Assembly (NCBI GenBank): GCA_934167435.1
Contig: CAKPKZ010000030.1
Location: 1 to 13,724 of the forward strand
DNA from: an uncultured Clostridia bacterium
GTDB lineage: Bacteria; Bacillota; Clostridia; TANB77; CAG-508
Length of the DNA stretch: 13,724 nucleotides
Reading direction: 5' to 3'
Part shown: positions 1 through 6,913 of the stretch, piece by piece
How positions within the stretch are numbered: the first letter of the stretch is position 1
Layout of the letters: each line of letters begins with the position of its first letter
Made by a program: the position numbers and the translations under genes
The notes under the pieces: model-generated
Database searches by the model: none
Told to the model about the DNA's origin: nothing
The model's input: the letters and a program-made list of their open reading frames with translations, nothing else

Positions 1-170
1 TAATTGACATTCAAGTCTTTCAATTTCTTCATCTGCTAAATTCCTGCAAATGACCACTCACTATTTGCATTGATTTTTTTCATCATAATATTTTTTCTAA
101 GATTCATAACTATTTAATTGTTCTTTCCCATCTATACTAACACAGCAATATGCACATACCCTCCCTTTGC
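1..170 (-). pseudogene. Relic of a large serine recombinase (N- and C-terminal pieces fused by internal deletion)
   Basis: Bases 1-37 are identical to 3864-3900, inside the 3' part of the recombinase gene at 3717-5281. Bases 27 to about 169 match 5072 to about 5206, its 5' part, with scattered substitutions. The two matches join at CTTCATCTGC (27-36), which occurs in the complete gene at both 3890-3899 and 5072-5081, so about 1.18 kb was lost between 10-bp direct repeats. Read on the minus strand, the N-terminal piece begins RVCAYC, keeps the serine of the catalytic motif (CCVSID where the other copy has CRISTD), then has an in-frame stop (SYES followed by TAG), one extra base and one missing base. 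It cannot make recombinase. The similarity to the intact copy stops at about 169, and the C-terminal side runs off the window. Confidence 0.85.
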
Positions 171-173
171 GAT

Positions 174-202
174 TTGCTATTTTATGTAAATTATGTTATA
201 CT
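174..202 (+). promoter_or_regulatory. Candidate promoter of the transglutaminase-like gene
   Basis: TTGCTA (174-179) and TATACT (197-202) are separated by 17 bases, a good sigma-A-type match. They lie about 115 bases upstream of the start at 318. The leader between them contains the dyad at 242-263. No experimental support; inferred from sequence only. Confidence 0.45.
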
Positions 203-241
203 TATTATATAAGCACTTTGAAAAAAGAATAATAAAAATCC

Positions 242-263
242 ATACACTCTAGCCCAAGTGTAT
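242..263 (+). promoter_or_regulatory. Leader hairpin or operator dyad
   Basis: ATACACT (242-248) and AGTGTAT (257-263) form a perfect 7-bp inverted repeat with an 8-base loop, followed by TTTACAT. It lies between the candidate promoter at 174-202 and the ribosome binding site at about 306-311. It could be a repressor operator, a weak attenuator or an mRNA stabilising hairpin. Confidence 0.35.
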
Positions 264-317
264 TTTACATATAGTAAACCCTCAAACCCAAAGACCAAAA
301 CATTTAGGAGGTACATT

Positions 318-809
318 ATGAACATTGAAAGAATTTACAACGAGGTAGTAACTGGATGCAAGTATGATTTCGAGGTGGCATCTAAGCATAATATGGAGAT
401 GATTTCGTCCGATGTGAAAGCATCTGACCTTCCTCATATTGAAGCTAACTTTATTGCACAGAAACATGTCGGTTGTTGTCTGCACTATGGAATGACTCTT
501 TTCGCAAAATTGCGTGAGCAAAACATTGAATGCTACATTGCAATAACAAAAGAAGAGAATCCTAATACCCATCAGAAAACAGACAATCATGTTAGCGTAT
601 GCTATCTGAAAAGCGGCAAAAAGTACATTGCAGATCCAGTTGAAACAGTAAAAACAGGAAAAGGAGAATATTTTGACATTCCAATAGAGCAGTACCACAA
701 AGAACAAGGAACAATTTGGATGTTTGACCCTTATGGAGAGTATGGAAATGAATTATTCTTTAAGGGGTTTTTATCACATCCTATCGAAATTTTGGAGGAA
801 GGTGAATAA
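318..809 (+). CDS. Transglutaminase-like (papain-fold) protein, 163 aa
   Basis: A small, apparently cytoplasmic protein with no signal peptide or membrane segment. It shows the ordered Cys-His-Asp triad typical of the transglutaminase/arylamine-acetyltransferase fold: Cys53/54 in VGCCLHYG, His91 in DNHVSVCY and Asp106 in YIADPVE. The order and spacing of these residues are seen in the sequence; the fold assignment is inference, and substrate and reaction are unknown. The start at 318 is chosen because AGGAGG lies 6-7 bases upstream (306-311); an upstream in-frame start at 258 has no ribosome binding site. It has its own promoter-like sequence and a strong terminator and is the only plus-strand gene on the left, so it is probably a monocistronic cargo gene between recombinase relics. 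Confidence 0.8.
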   Translation: MNIERIYNEVVTGCKYDFEVASKHNMEMISSDVKASDLPHIEANFIAQKHVGCCLHYGMTLFAKLREQNIECYIAITKEENPNTHQKTDNHVSVCYLKSGKKYIADPVETVKTGKGEYFDIPIEQYHKEQGTIWMFDPYGEYGNELFFKGFLSHPIEILEEGE

Positions 810-817
810 AAACAAAT

Positions 818-860
818 GGCTCGGTTGGTATTTATACCTATCGAGCCTTAAACTTTTTAT
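818..860 (+). terminator. Rho-independent terminator of the transglutaminase-like gene
   Basis: GGCTCG (818-823) pairs with CGAGCC (842-847), with an inner GGTA/TACC pairing around the loop. It is followed by the T-rich TTAAACTTTTTA. It starts 9 bases after the stop codon at 807-809. Confidence 0.8.
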
Positions 861-988
861 ACTATTTGTTTTCCCAAATCTTTCTAACTAATTTTAAAGA
901 TAATGTGGATAATGTAAATCCTATTATTAGATAACATATAATAGAAATATCGGTTTTAATTGATATTAAGTACTCCCACAAAATACAT

Positions 989-1996
989 CTATTTTATTCC
1001 TATTTTCATCTTATATGGATACATAGCAATCAATGTTTGTCCTCTAAATACCTTGTGTAATTTTGCATCTAAAATATTTAGTTCATCAACTATTTTATCA
1101 TAATTATATTTTATTGCATGTTGCATACTGCTTTGACTTAATAAAAACTTCTTAAATCTTTCTTGATCATATTCTTCTATATGTGAAAAACATATTTCTC
1201 TTGAATATTCAAATAATCCACTTTTTCTTATATTATTTAGATGTTCTGTCTTATTGCTAACCCATTTATTTTCATAATTTTCTAAACTTGCTGTTTTTCT
1301 GTGAAGATAAGCATTTAATTGTTCAAGCTCTTTGTTTATCACTGGTGGATAATCCGCATCTATTACAGCAAAGATTCCACCTTTTTTTAATATTCTATAA
1401 ACTTCTTTTATTGTTGGTTCTGGCTCCATCCAATGAAATGCTTGTGAGCAAATAACAATATCAGCACATTCATCTTTTAATCCAGTTTTATCGCCATAAC
1501 CTTGAATAAATTTTATTGTATTATTTTCTTTAGTTCTAGCTTTGTTTATCATATCTATTGACGGCTCTATACCAATTACATTGTTTGCAAATAAAGTACA
1601 TACTTCTGTAGATAATCCAGTTCCACATCCTATATCCACAATAGTATCAATTTCATTATCTAGGTATATTTTTAATAACTCAATGGCTTTACTTGGCAAT
1701 TTAGGTCTACCTTCATCATATGTATCTGCATAACCTAAAAATCTTTCGTATAATTTTTCTGTATACTTAATTTCATCACCTAATAATTCAAAATCTGCTA
1801 AACTTTTATTAATAAGTTCATTCATTTTGCATTTTAGAACACTACATAATTTGAAAATATTTTCAACAGTAGGATATGATTTCCCTAATTCCCATTTTGA
1901 CACGCTTTGTCTTGATACTTCAACTAATTCTGCAAGCTGTTCTTGACTAAAGTTTTTATTTTTCCTTAAAGTATATAGATTTTCGCTAAATCTCAT
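989..1996 (-). CDS. XRE-type HTH / class I SAM-dependent methyltransferase fusion, 335 aa
   Basis: Two domains are visible. Residues about 5-62 form a Cro/C1-type helix-turn-helix (LAELVEVSRQSVSKWELGK). Residues about 85-230 form a Rossmann-type methyltransferase with motif I at 119-127 (IVDIGCGTG), an acidic residue after the second strand (GIEPS), and later CSQAFHWM and LKKGGIFAVID, resembling the Methyltransf_11 group. The substrate cannot be named; small-molecule or rRNA/antibiotic-related methylation are possibilities only. The HTH suggests the protein binds DNA, perhaps its own promoter, where a dyad occurs (2049-2063). The start is supported by AAAGGAGGAATATTTT just before the ATG. It is separated from the upstream phosphoesterase gene by a terminator, so it is likely monocistronic. 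Probably an accessory or cargo gene. Confidence 0.9.
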   Translation of the reverse strand: MRFSENLYTLRKNKNFSQEQLAELVEVSRQSVSKWELGKSYPTVENIFKLCSVLKCKMNELINKSLADFELLGDEIKYTEKLYERFLGYADTYDEGRPKLPSKAIELLKIYLDNEIDTIVDIGCGTGLSTEVCTLFANNVIGIEPSIDMINKARTKENNTIKFIQGYGDKTGLKDECADIVICSQAFHWMEPEPTIKEVYRILKKGGIFAVIDADYPPVINKELEQLNAYLHRKTASLENYENKWVSNKTEHLNNIRKSGLFEYSREICFSHIEEYDQERFKKFLLSQSSMQHAIKYNYDKIVDELNILDAKLHKVFRGQTLIAMYPYKMKIGIK

Positions 1997-2019
1997 AAAA
2001 TATTCCTCCTTTGTATGTT

Positions 2020-2063
2020 ATTATACTCTTATGTATATATTTTTTCTAGCAACCTTTAGTTGC
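2020..2063 (-). promoter_or_regulatory. Promoter and operator-like dyad of the HTH-methyltransferase gene
   Basis: On the minus strand a perfect TATAAT (2020-2025) sits about 24 bases before the ATG, but the hexamer at normal -35 spacing is poor. Just upstream is the dyad GCAAC-TAAAG-GTTGC (2049-2063). A weak -35 next to a dyad fits regulated expression, possibly autoregulation by the gene's own HTH domain. This is inference. Confidence 0.45.
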
Positions 2064-2078
2064 ATTTTATATTTTAGC

Positions 2079-2110
2079 AAAAAGAGCACCCTACTAAAGG
2101 GTACTCTTTT
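2079..2110 (-). terminator. Bidirectional rho-independent terminator
   Basis: AAAAAGAG-C-ACCCT (2079-2092) pairs with AGGGT-A-CTCTTTT (2098-2110) with one mismatch, leaving A/T-rich tails on both sides. It ends transcripts coming from the phosphoesterase gene at 2364-3200 before the HTH-methyltransferase promoter. Confidence 0.75.
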
Positions 2111-2205
2111 CCATCATCATTCTTCTTAATTCTTTACTATCTCAATAAATCTCAATGCATACTGATAGGACTTTGTCGTTTTTCTTATTCTCTTTCATAA
2201 TATTT

Positions 2206-2358
2206 TCAATTTAATAAATATACATATTGAAATTCCATATTTTTAGGATTTTGGGTACTTTTCATTTTTATATGCTCTGCTCCAGAAATATCCCAACAAT
2301 TAGGATGTGATTTCTTACTTGCACTTCTATATCTATATATTCCATTTTCATCATAAAT
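2206..2358 (-). pseudogene. Possible C-terminal remnant of an unknown gene, 50 codons
   Basis: An open frame of coding-like composition, including SASKKSHPNCWDISGAEHIK and ending in MEFQYVYLLN, runs from just after a stop codon to TGA at 2206-2208. It has no ATG/GTG/TTG near its 5' end and no ribosome binding site, so it looks like the tail of a broken gene directly downstream of the phosphoesterase stop. I do not recognise the family. A chance open frame cannot be excluded. Confidence 0.3.
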
Positions 2359-2363
2359 TTATT

Positions 2364-3200
2364 CTATATTTTATCTACATCTATTCCCAATCTTCTAAAA
2401 TTTTCATTAATCCTTGTCATATCTCTATATTTTCCTTCTTTTAATTCAAAACGATAATTATCTCGTTCTATATTCAAACTTTCATCTTCTAGCTCTTTGT
2501 CAATGTTATATGGTACTTTTACAAATTGAAATGAAATATCAGATGTATACTCTTGTAATCCATATTCTCCTTCTACAATCAAGTAATTGCTTTTTGTTGT
2601 TTCTAATACACTACTATCTTTATTATCATTTCTTATAACATCAAATGAATTGCCTACACTCCCAACATTTATTAAAGTTTTATTGTATATTTTATCCATA
2701 TATGGATGATGAATATGTCCATATATAACTACATCTGCAACTTTTTGCGTGCAAGTGTTTTCACTTGGCAAAAACATTTGATATTTTGTTTCAATATTAT
2801 CAACATTTATTATCGCTTTATTATTAACTATAGGAGTTGCATGGAACAATCTTACCAAACTACCACTCATATAAAACTCATAGCAAAATGGTAAATTTAA
2901 TAAATATTTTCTATCTTCCTTAGTTATTAATGACTGATTCCATTTTATTCTTTTTTGTTCTTGTTCAGGCATTTCTCCTATATTATTATGTTCTTTTGAA
3001 AAGTGGGCATCACAGTTCCCTTGTAATACTATTTCACAATTTTCCCTTATTAATTTTATACATTCACTAGGATGTACTCCTTTTGCTATTGTATCACCTA
3101 AACATATAATTTTATCTATATTTCTTTTTTTTATGTCTTGTAAAGTGGCCTTTAGTGCTTCTAAATTTCCATGTATATCTGAAATTATTGCAATTCTCAT
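2364..3200 (-). CDS. Calcineurin-like metallophosphoesterase (YfcE/MJ0936-like), 278 aa
   Basis: A cytosolic, probably metal-dependent phosphodiesterase or phosphatase. The order of metal-binding motifs is complete: DIHGN at 8-12 (Asp8, His10), GD at 35-36, GNCDAH at 61-66 (Asn62, His66), LFHATP (His120) and GHIHH at 161-165, followed by INVGSVG (177-183), typical of the Metallophos_2 group. Residues after about 200 are a family-specific tail. The biological substrate is not predictable. The start is supported by AGAGGTGAG 5-6 bases before the ATG, and a good promoter lies at 3218-3246. No partner gene is adjacent in an operon; it lies between two regions of recombinase debris, so it is likely cargo of an older element or chromosomal sequence caught between insertions. 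Confidence 0.9.
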   Translation of the reverse strand: MRIAIISDIHGNLEALKATLQDIKKRNIDKIICLGDTIAKGVHPSECIKLIRENCEIVLQGNCDAHFSKEHNNIGEMPEQEQKRIKWNQSLITKEDRKYLLNLPFCYEFYMSGSLVRLFHATPIVNNKAIINVDNIETKYQMFLPSENTCTQKVADVVIYGHIHHPYMDKIYNKTLINVGSVGNSFDVIRNDNKDSSVLETTKSNYLIVEGEYGLQEYTSDISFQFVKVPYNIDKELEDESLNIERDNYRFELKEGKYRDMTRINENFRRLGIDVDKI

Positions 3201-3217
3201 ATCTCACCTCTTGAATA

Positions 3218-3246
3218 TTTATATATTTTATATCATAAAATAACAA
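3218..3246 (-). promoter_or_regulatory. Promoter of the metallophosphoesterase gene
   Basis: On the minus strand TTGTTA (3241-3246) and TATAAA (3218-3223) are separated by 17 bases, placing the transcription start roughly 10 bases before the ribosome binding site. Confidence 0.55.
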
Positions 3247-3326
3247 TTTTTTATAGTATTTTACAAAATTTCTTAAATTCCTGCTAATACTTTATTTAAG
3301 TTTTACCTCTAAACATTTTATTAAAT

Positions 3327-3500
3327 TTATACTACTCCGCATACCATATCAACTTCTATCGTTACCTTAATTTTATGATTTTCAACTCGTTTAATCTTAT
3401 TTTTACCTTTTCTATCAAAACCACAAAAATTTTCAAATGCAGTAAACTTAACTATTGTATCGAATCTTTTAGATATAGCACCGAGCAACACTCCACATGC
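3327..3500 (-). pseudogene. Possible C-terminal remnant of a second serine recombinase
   Basis: An open minus-strand frame without a start codon ends at TAA 3327-3329. Its tail, TAFENFCGFDRKGK followed by HKIKVTIEVDM, resembles the tail of the neighbouring remnant at 3557-3706 (FESFQKFVSFNKQ followed by TKVRVKVEM): a shared F-E-x-F motif, then an alternating beta-strand-like Lys/Val stretch ending in an acidic-Met pair. Assignment to recombinase C-termini rests on position directly downstream of a recombinase gene and on this mutual similarity, not on a recognised family signature. Confidence 0.35.
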
Positions 3501-3556
3501 GTCGCTGGTCGACCATTGATTGGTTAAATTAAGGTTAATCGTTGACTATGAACATG

Positions 3557-3706
3557 TCAGATACCATTATTCATCTCTACTTTAACTCTTACTTTTGTTT
3601 CCAGATTTTTCCTTAAACTTCCATTTTCTTGCTTATTGAATGAAACAAATTTCTGAAAGCTCTCAAAATCTAAAATGAGATTGTCCTCTTCTAACAATGT
3701 GTTCAT
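3557..3706 (-). pseudogene. Possible C-terminal tail of a serine recombinase, separated by stop codons
   Basis: Starting at ATG 3704-3706, 49 codons end at TGA 3557-3559. The frame is open further upstream (NDGIM) and abuts the 3' end of the recombinase at 3717, which ends abruptly with VIIGEKDKIS and two stops in a row (TAATGA). No ribosome binding site precedes the ATG. The peptide has the FESFQKFVSF and KVRVKVEM blocks mirrored in the remnant at 3327-3500. It may be the displaced C-terminal segment of the recombinase itself or of another copy. Confidence 0.35.
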
Positions 3707-3716
3707 TATACCATCA

Positions 3717-5281
3717 TTACGAGATTTTATCTTTTTCGCCTATAATAACTTTGTATATTAATGCCTCAAAAACATCTTTATCAAAGCATTCATCATTTGC
3801 ATCTTTACTTTTAAAAAACTGACTTATCTTTTTGAAACCATCATCAAATGATCTTTCATCTTGTAATTGACATTCAAGTCTTTCAATTTCTTCATCTGCT
3901 TTTTTTAATTTTTTATTAATTTCAATCTTTTTGTTTTTAAATATTTCTTTGTCTATTGTACCATCAATCATTAAATTTAGCAATGAATCTAATTTAGTTT
4001 TCAATTGAGTCTTTTGCTCTTGCAATTTTCTAATTGCACATTTTATTTTGTCATCACTTAACACATTCTTAATTCTCTCTAAAAATTTTTTAATTACATC
4101 CTTATTATTCCTGCATAATAATTGATATGCTTCTGCAAAACAACTTTCTATTATATCCTCCCTTAATACTTTGGATTCTATACAATTAGTTTTGCCTGAT
4201 TTCACATACTCCATACACTGCCAAACTCGTTTTGAATATGGTGTACTACTATATAGATTTCTACGAACATAAACAGCTCCACAAAATCCACAAAATATTC
4301 TACTACTAAATGGGTACTTTCTGCTATAGTTTCCTTTTCTTCTTCCAGTTTCTCTTGCACCACATCTTTTAGCTAAAATACTCTGTGCTTTATCAAATAC
4401 TTCAGCTGGAATAATTGCTTCGTGACTTCCTTCTAAATAATATTTATCTTCTTCACCACGATTTGCTACTCTTCTATGAGAAATTGGGTCTACTGTAAAT
4501 GATTTTCCCTGTAATACATCACCTTTATATTTCTCATTTCTAACAATTCCTCTTACTGTTGATTCTGCCCACTTTTTTCCACCTTTTGGTGGTATATATC
4601 CTAATTCAGTTAACTCTCTTGCTATAATTGTAGAGCCAGCTCCCTCACAATATCTTCTAAAAATATATTTAACTATTTCTTTTTCTTTCTCATTGATAGT
4701 TAAAGCTTTTTTATCTGAATCATAATTATAGCCTAAACATCTGTTAAAACCAACAAGTTCACCTCTTTCCATTTTCATTTTTAGTCCCAATTTAACATTT
4801 CCAGAAATGCTTTCGCTTTCTTGTTGTGCTATAGAACTTAATATTGTTAATAAAAACTCTCCAGACATCTCCAAAGTATTGATGTTTTCTTTTTCAAATA
4901 TAACTGCAATATTTTTTTCTTTTAATCTTCTTACATATTTTAAAGTATCCAAAGTATTCCTTGCAAATCTAGAAATAGATTTTGTTATAATAACATCAAA
5001 TTTTCCTTCCATTGCATCAGTTATCATTCTCATAAACTCATTTCTTTTATAATCTAATGTTCCTGTTATTGCTTCATCTGCATATATTCCTGCAAATGAC
5101 CAGTCACTATTAGCATTAATCTTTTCATTGTAGTATTTTTTCTGAGATTCATAACTATTTAATTGTTCCTCCCCATCTGTACTAATACGGCAATATGCAC
5201 ATACCCTTAGTCGACCTGAAAAACTCTTCCCGTTTTTCTATCAACAATACCATCTAACTTTTTTATAACCTTAACATGCAT
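3717..5281 (-). pseudogene. Large serine recombinase (integrase/excisionase), single-base frameshift near its 5' end
   Basis: It would catalyse integration and excision of the element. Domains in the repaired frame: resolvase domain with catalytic Ser34 in YCRISTD, then SRFARNT and a long E helix; Recombinase domain (KEKEIVKYIFRRYCEG, then PPKGGKKWAESTVRGIVRN); zinc-ribbon cysteines (CGFCG, later WQC and NC); coiled coil (KLQEQKTQLKTKLDSLL, then KKADEEIERLECQL). The gene starts at ATG 5279-5281 behind GGAGG and reads MHVKVIKKLDGIVDRKTG before hitting TAA. Adding one T near 5208-5210 joins it to LRVCAYCRISTD. Without that base the catalytic serine is not translated from the native start; an internal ATG at 5033 would give 438 residues lacking it. 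It follows a small HTH gene and a SHOCT-like gene, a common arrangement. Either decayed, or a consensus error in the assembly. Confidence 0.88.
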
Positions 5282-5351
5282 AAAATGACCTCCACATTTT
5301 AGTTAAAGTTTTTTCTCTACGTTGTGATATTAACTCTGTTGAATGGTAAAA

Positions 5352-5528
5352 TCAAATTATTTCAGAAAAAACTTTATATTCTTTTATAATTTCATCTTTT
5401 AGATAATAATACTTGTCTTTATCAATTAATTTTTCATTATATATTTTTATTAATTGATTTAATTCTATTGTTGCAAATATTATATTATTTGTCTTTTGAC
5501 TATTGTTTGTTAATATTCTACCTAACAT
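5352..5528 (-). CDS. Small SHOCT-like protein preceding the recombinase, 58 aa
   Basis: Short helical protein whose C-terminal half (LIKIYNEKLIDKDKYYYLKD, then EIIKEYK) has the look of a SHOCT-type short oligomerisation helix pair. Small proteins of this kind often sit directly before large serine recombinases in Clostridia elements, so a role in recombination directionality or regulation is plausible but not shown. The ATG at 5528 is preferred: GAGGTG lies 9 bases upstream inside the end of the previous gene. An upstream GTG at 5540 is possible. Only 4 bases separate it from the stop of the gene at 5533, so the two are likely co-translated. Confidence 0.65.
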   Translation of the reverse strand: MLGRILTNNSQKTNNIIFATIELNQLIKIYNEKLIDKDKYYYLKDEIIKEYKVFSEII

Positions 5529-5532
5529 TACT

Positions 5533-5952
5533 TTAAACACCTCGCCAATCTATTCTTTTAGGGACATCTGCCCCAACTGTTATACCTCTTTTTAAAACAT
5601 AAGATTTAGTTTCTTCATTATATTTATATATAGAAGAATTCCAGTTTTTAAATGCTCTATTAGAAATATGATTTTTAGCACCTGATAATTCTCTAACTGC
5701 TTGATCATGCATATTATTTAAAACAGCATAGGTATCTTGTTCACGATTTACCCATTTTTGTTTCATATAACTTTTGGTATATTCAATATTTTTCTTTTTA
5801 TTTTCAATCTTACGATTTTCTTTTTCATCTTTACTCCTTGGGTCTTTAGAGATAACTCTTGATACTTTATATTTTGAAACACCAAGTTTTGTGGCAATAT
5901 CAATTTGTTTCATTTTTTCCTTAAAATACATATTAAGAATTTTGTTTTCCAT
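5533..5952 (-). CDS. Helix-turn-helix DNA-binding protein of the recombination module, 139 aa
   Basis: The N-terminal 35 residues contain a resolvase-type helix-turn-helix (KMKQIDIATKLGVSKYKVSR) followed by a highly charged Lys/Glu-rich linker (SKDEKENRKIENKKKN) and a C-terminal part of unknown fold (YAVLNNMHDQAVRELSG to RIDWRGV). It is likely a DNA-binding regulator or directionality factor for the downstream recombinase; this is inferred from the motif and position. The start at 5952 has GGGGG five bases upstream. An upstream TTG at 5967 overlaps this ribosome binding site and is less likely. Confidence 0.7.
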   Translation of the reverse strand: MENKILNMYFKEKMKQIDIATKLGVSKYKVSRVISKDPRSKDEKENRKIENKKKNIEYTKSYMKQKWVNREQDTYAVLNNMHDQAVRELSGAKNHISNRAFKNWNSSIYKYNEETKSYVLKRGITVGADVPKRIDWRGV

Positions 5953-6038
5953 ATGTACCCCCTGCAACTTTTTACTAAAGACTTTTATAGCTGAAAAGAC
6001 TATAGGGAAAATTTATTATTTGCCCTACTTATTTCTTT

Positions 6039-6236
6039 TTATTTGCTTTTTAAAATAATTTTATTTAGTCTTCGTACTTCTTTTGTCCCAAACTTATCAT
6101 GTAACATCTTAATTTCACTTTTTAATTCTTTAGGTGTAATTTCTGTTCCACTATTTTTTAATGTGTGAAAAGCAAGTTGTGCATAATCAATTACTGTATC
6201 TAGGTCAAATAATTCTTTATTATTATCAACATCCAT
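6039..6236 (-). CDS. Small helical protein of unknown function, 65 aa
   Basis: Soluble, charged and probably alpha-helical (DTVIDYAQLAFHTLKNSG, then KELKSEIKMLHDKFGTKEV). I do not recognise the family. The start has an excellent GGAGGAGAG seven or fewer bases upstream. The start region TTTATGGATGTTG is the 3' arm of a 13-bp perfect inverted repeat (6227-6239 with 6280-6292), so initiation may be controlled by mRNA folding. It lies between the HTH/sigma pair and the recombination module, and all are on the same strand. Confidence 0.7.
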   Translation of the reverse strand: MDVDNNKELFDLDTVIDYAQLAFHTLKNSGTEITPKELKSEIKMLHDKFGTKEVRRLNKIILKSK

Positions 6237-6292
6237 AAACTCTCCTCCTTTTTTATTTACTAATAGAAGTCCAAAAAAATTTATGGATGTTG
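6227..6292 (-). promoter_or_regulatory. 13-bp inverted repeat bracketing a ribosome binding site and pairing with a start codon
   Basis: CAACATCCATAAA (6227-6239) and TTTATGGATGTTG (6280-6292) are perfectly complementary across a 40-base spacer. On the minus-strand mRNA the 5' arm would pair with the ATG and first codons of the gene at 6039-6236, while the spacer loop contains its GGAGGAGAG. This is suited to translational control, or could be a DNA operator pair. Confidence 0.55.
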
Positions 6293-6311
6293 CATTTTTT
6301 TGAAAATTTTT

Positions 6312-6479
6312 TTAAATTTTTCTATTTTTTCTTAAATTTTTATAAATTTCAATTTTGATTTCCTGTGCCAAATCTTCATCATAGCCACCATTTATAATGC
6401 TTGCATTTATAATTAATGGTTTGTAATCTTTTATTATTTTTATAATTTCTTCATCAGATAAATTAAATTCATTAAACAT
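6312..6479 (-). CDS. Tiny helix-turn-helix protein, Tn916 Orf8-like (HTH_16 type), 55 aa
   Basis: MFNEFNLSDEEIIKIIKDYK is followed by a segment containing GGYDEDLAQEIKIEIYKNLR. This matches the pattern of the small HTH_16/Orf8 proteins encoded beside the Orf7-type sigma factor in Tn916-family elements (family knowledge). Its ATG at 6477-6479 overlaps the end of the sigma-factor gene by 8 bases, and GGAGAAAACA within that gene serves as the ribosome binding site, so translation is coupled. It is likely a regulatory partner of the sigma-like protein in element gene expression. Confidence 0.75.
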   Translation of the reverse strand: MFNEFNLSDEEIIKIIKDYKPLIINASIINGGYDEDLAQEIKIEIYKNLRKNRKI

Positions 6480-6906
6480 TGTTTTCTCCTCCTATTAATC
6501 TTCTCATAATTTTATTTAATGCCTTGTTTCTTATTCTCCATATACTTGTCCTATCTTTTTTCATTTCTAATGCAATTTGATTCATTGTTTTATTTTCTTT
6601 ATACAATGAAAAAAGCACCATCTTTTCTTCAAAAGACAATGCTTTAACAACATTATATAATTTTTTATCACTCATTACTTTTTCAAATTCCATAGCAGAC
6701 TTAATTTCTTTTTCACATTTATTTAAAACTTCATCAAGCACAGATTCTGCCTCAACATTTGCACAATTATATAATTGCACATTTGTATTATTGATATAAT
6801 TGTAATTATCTCTTATATATTTTTTTCTTGTGTTAATTATTATTTTTCTTAAATATGATTTTTCTTCTTTTGATAATGCCTCTACTAAATAATTCTTTCT
6901 TTCCAT
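6472..6906 (-). CDS. Sigma-70-like RNA polymerase factor (Tn916 Orf7-like), 144 aa
   Basis: The C-terminal half has the region-4 pattern: KALSFEEKMVLFSLYKE, then MNQIALEMKKDRTSIWRIRN and ALNKIMRRL, a helix-turn-helix that would contact a -35 element. The N-terminal 80 residues are basic and helical and could correspond to a reduced region 2. Factors of this type in conjugative elements control element genes. The start at 6906 is chosen because GGAG sits 7 bases upstream; the ATG at 6912 is only one base from it. A promoter-like TTGATA/TATAAT lies at 6958-6988, and a dyad that includes the GGA of the ribosome binding site may control translation. It overlaps the tiny HTH gene downstream. Confidence 0.75.
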   Translation of the reverse strand: MERKNYLVEALSKEEKSYLRKIIINTRKKYIRDNYNYINNTNVQLYNCANVEAESVLDEVLNKCEKEIKSAMEFEKVMSDKKLYNVVKALSFEEKMVLFSLYKENKTMNQIALEMKKDRTSIWRIRNKALNKIMRRLIGGENNV

Positions 6907-6913
6907 ATTCATT

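Noticed and set aside
862..981. A 39-codon minus-strand frame starting at TTG with one hydrophobic segment (ISIICYLIIGFTLSTLSL)
   Set aside because: No ribosome binding site, TTG start, AT-rich sequence easily gives hydrophobic frames; not supported as a gene.
2110..2205. Short minus-strand frame KENKKNDKVLSVCIEIY and a following SKELRRMMEK piece
   Set aside because: Interrupted by a stop, no start signals, too short to assign.
3541..3556. Match between GTTGACTATGAACATG and the rlmD end as an attachment repeat
   Set aside because: It is on the opposite strand relative to an expected direct-repeat attachment site and the match needs gaps; judged coincidental.
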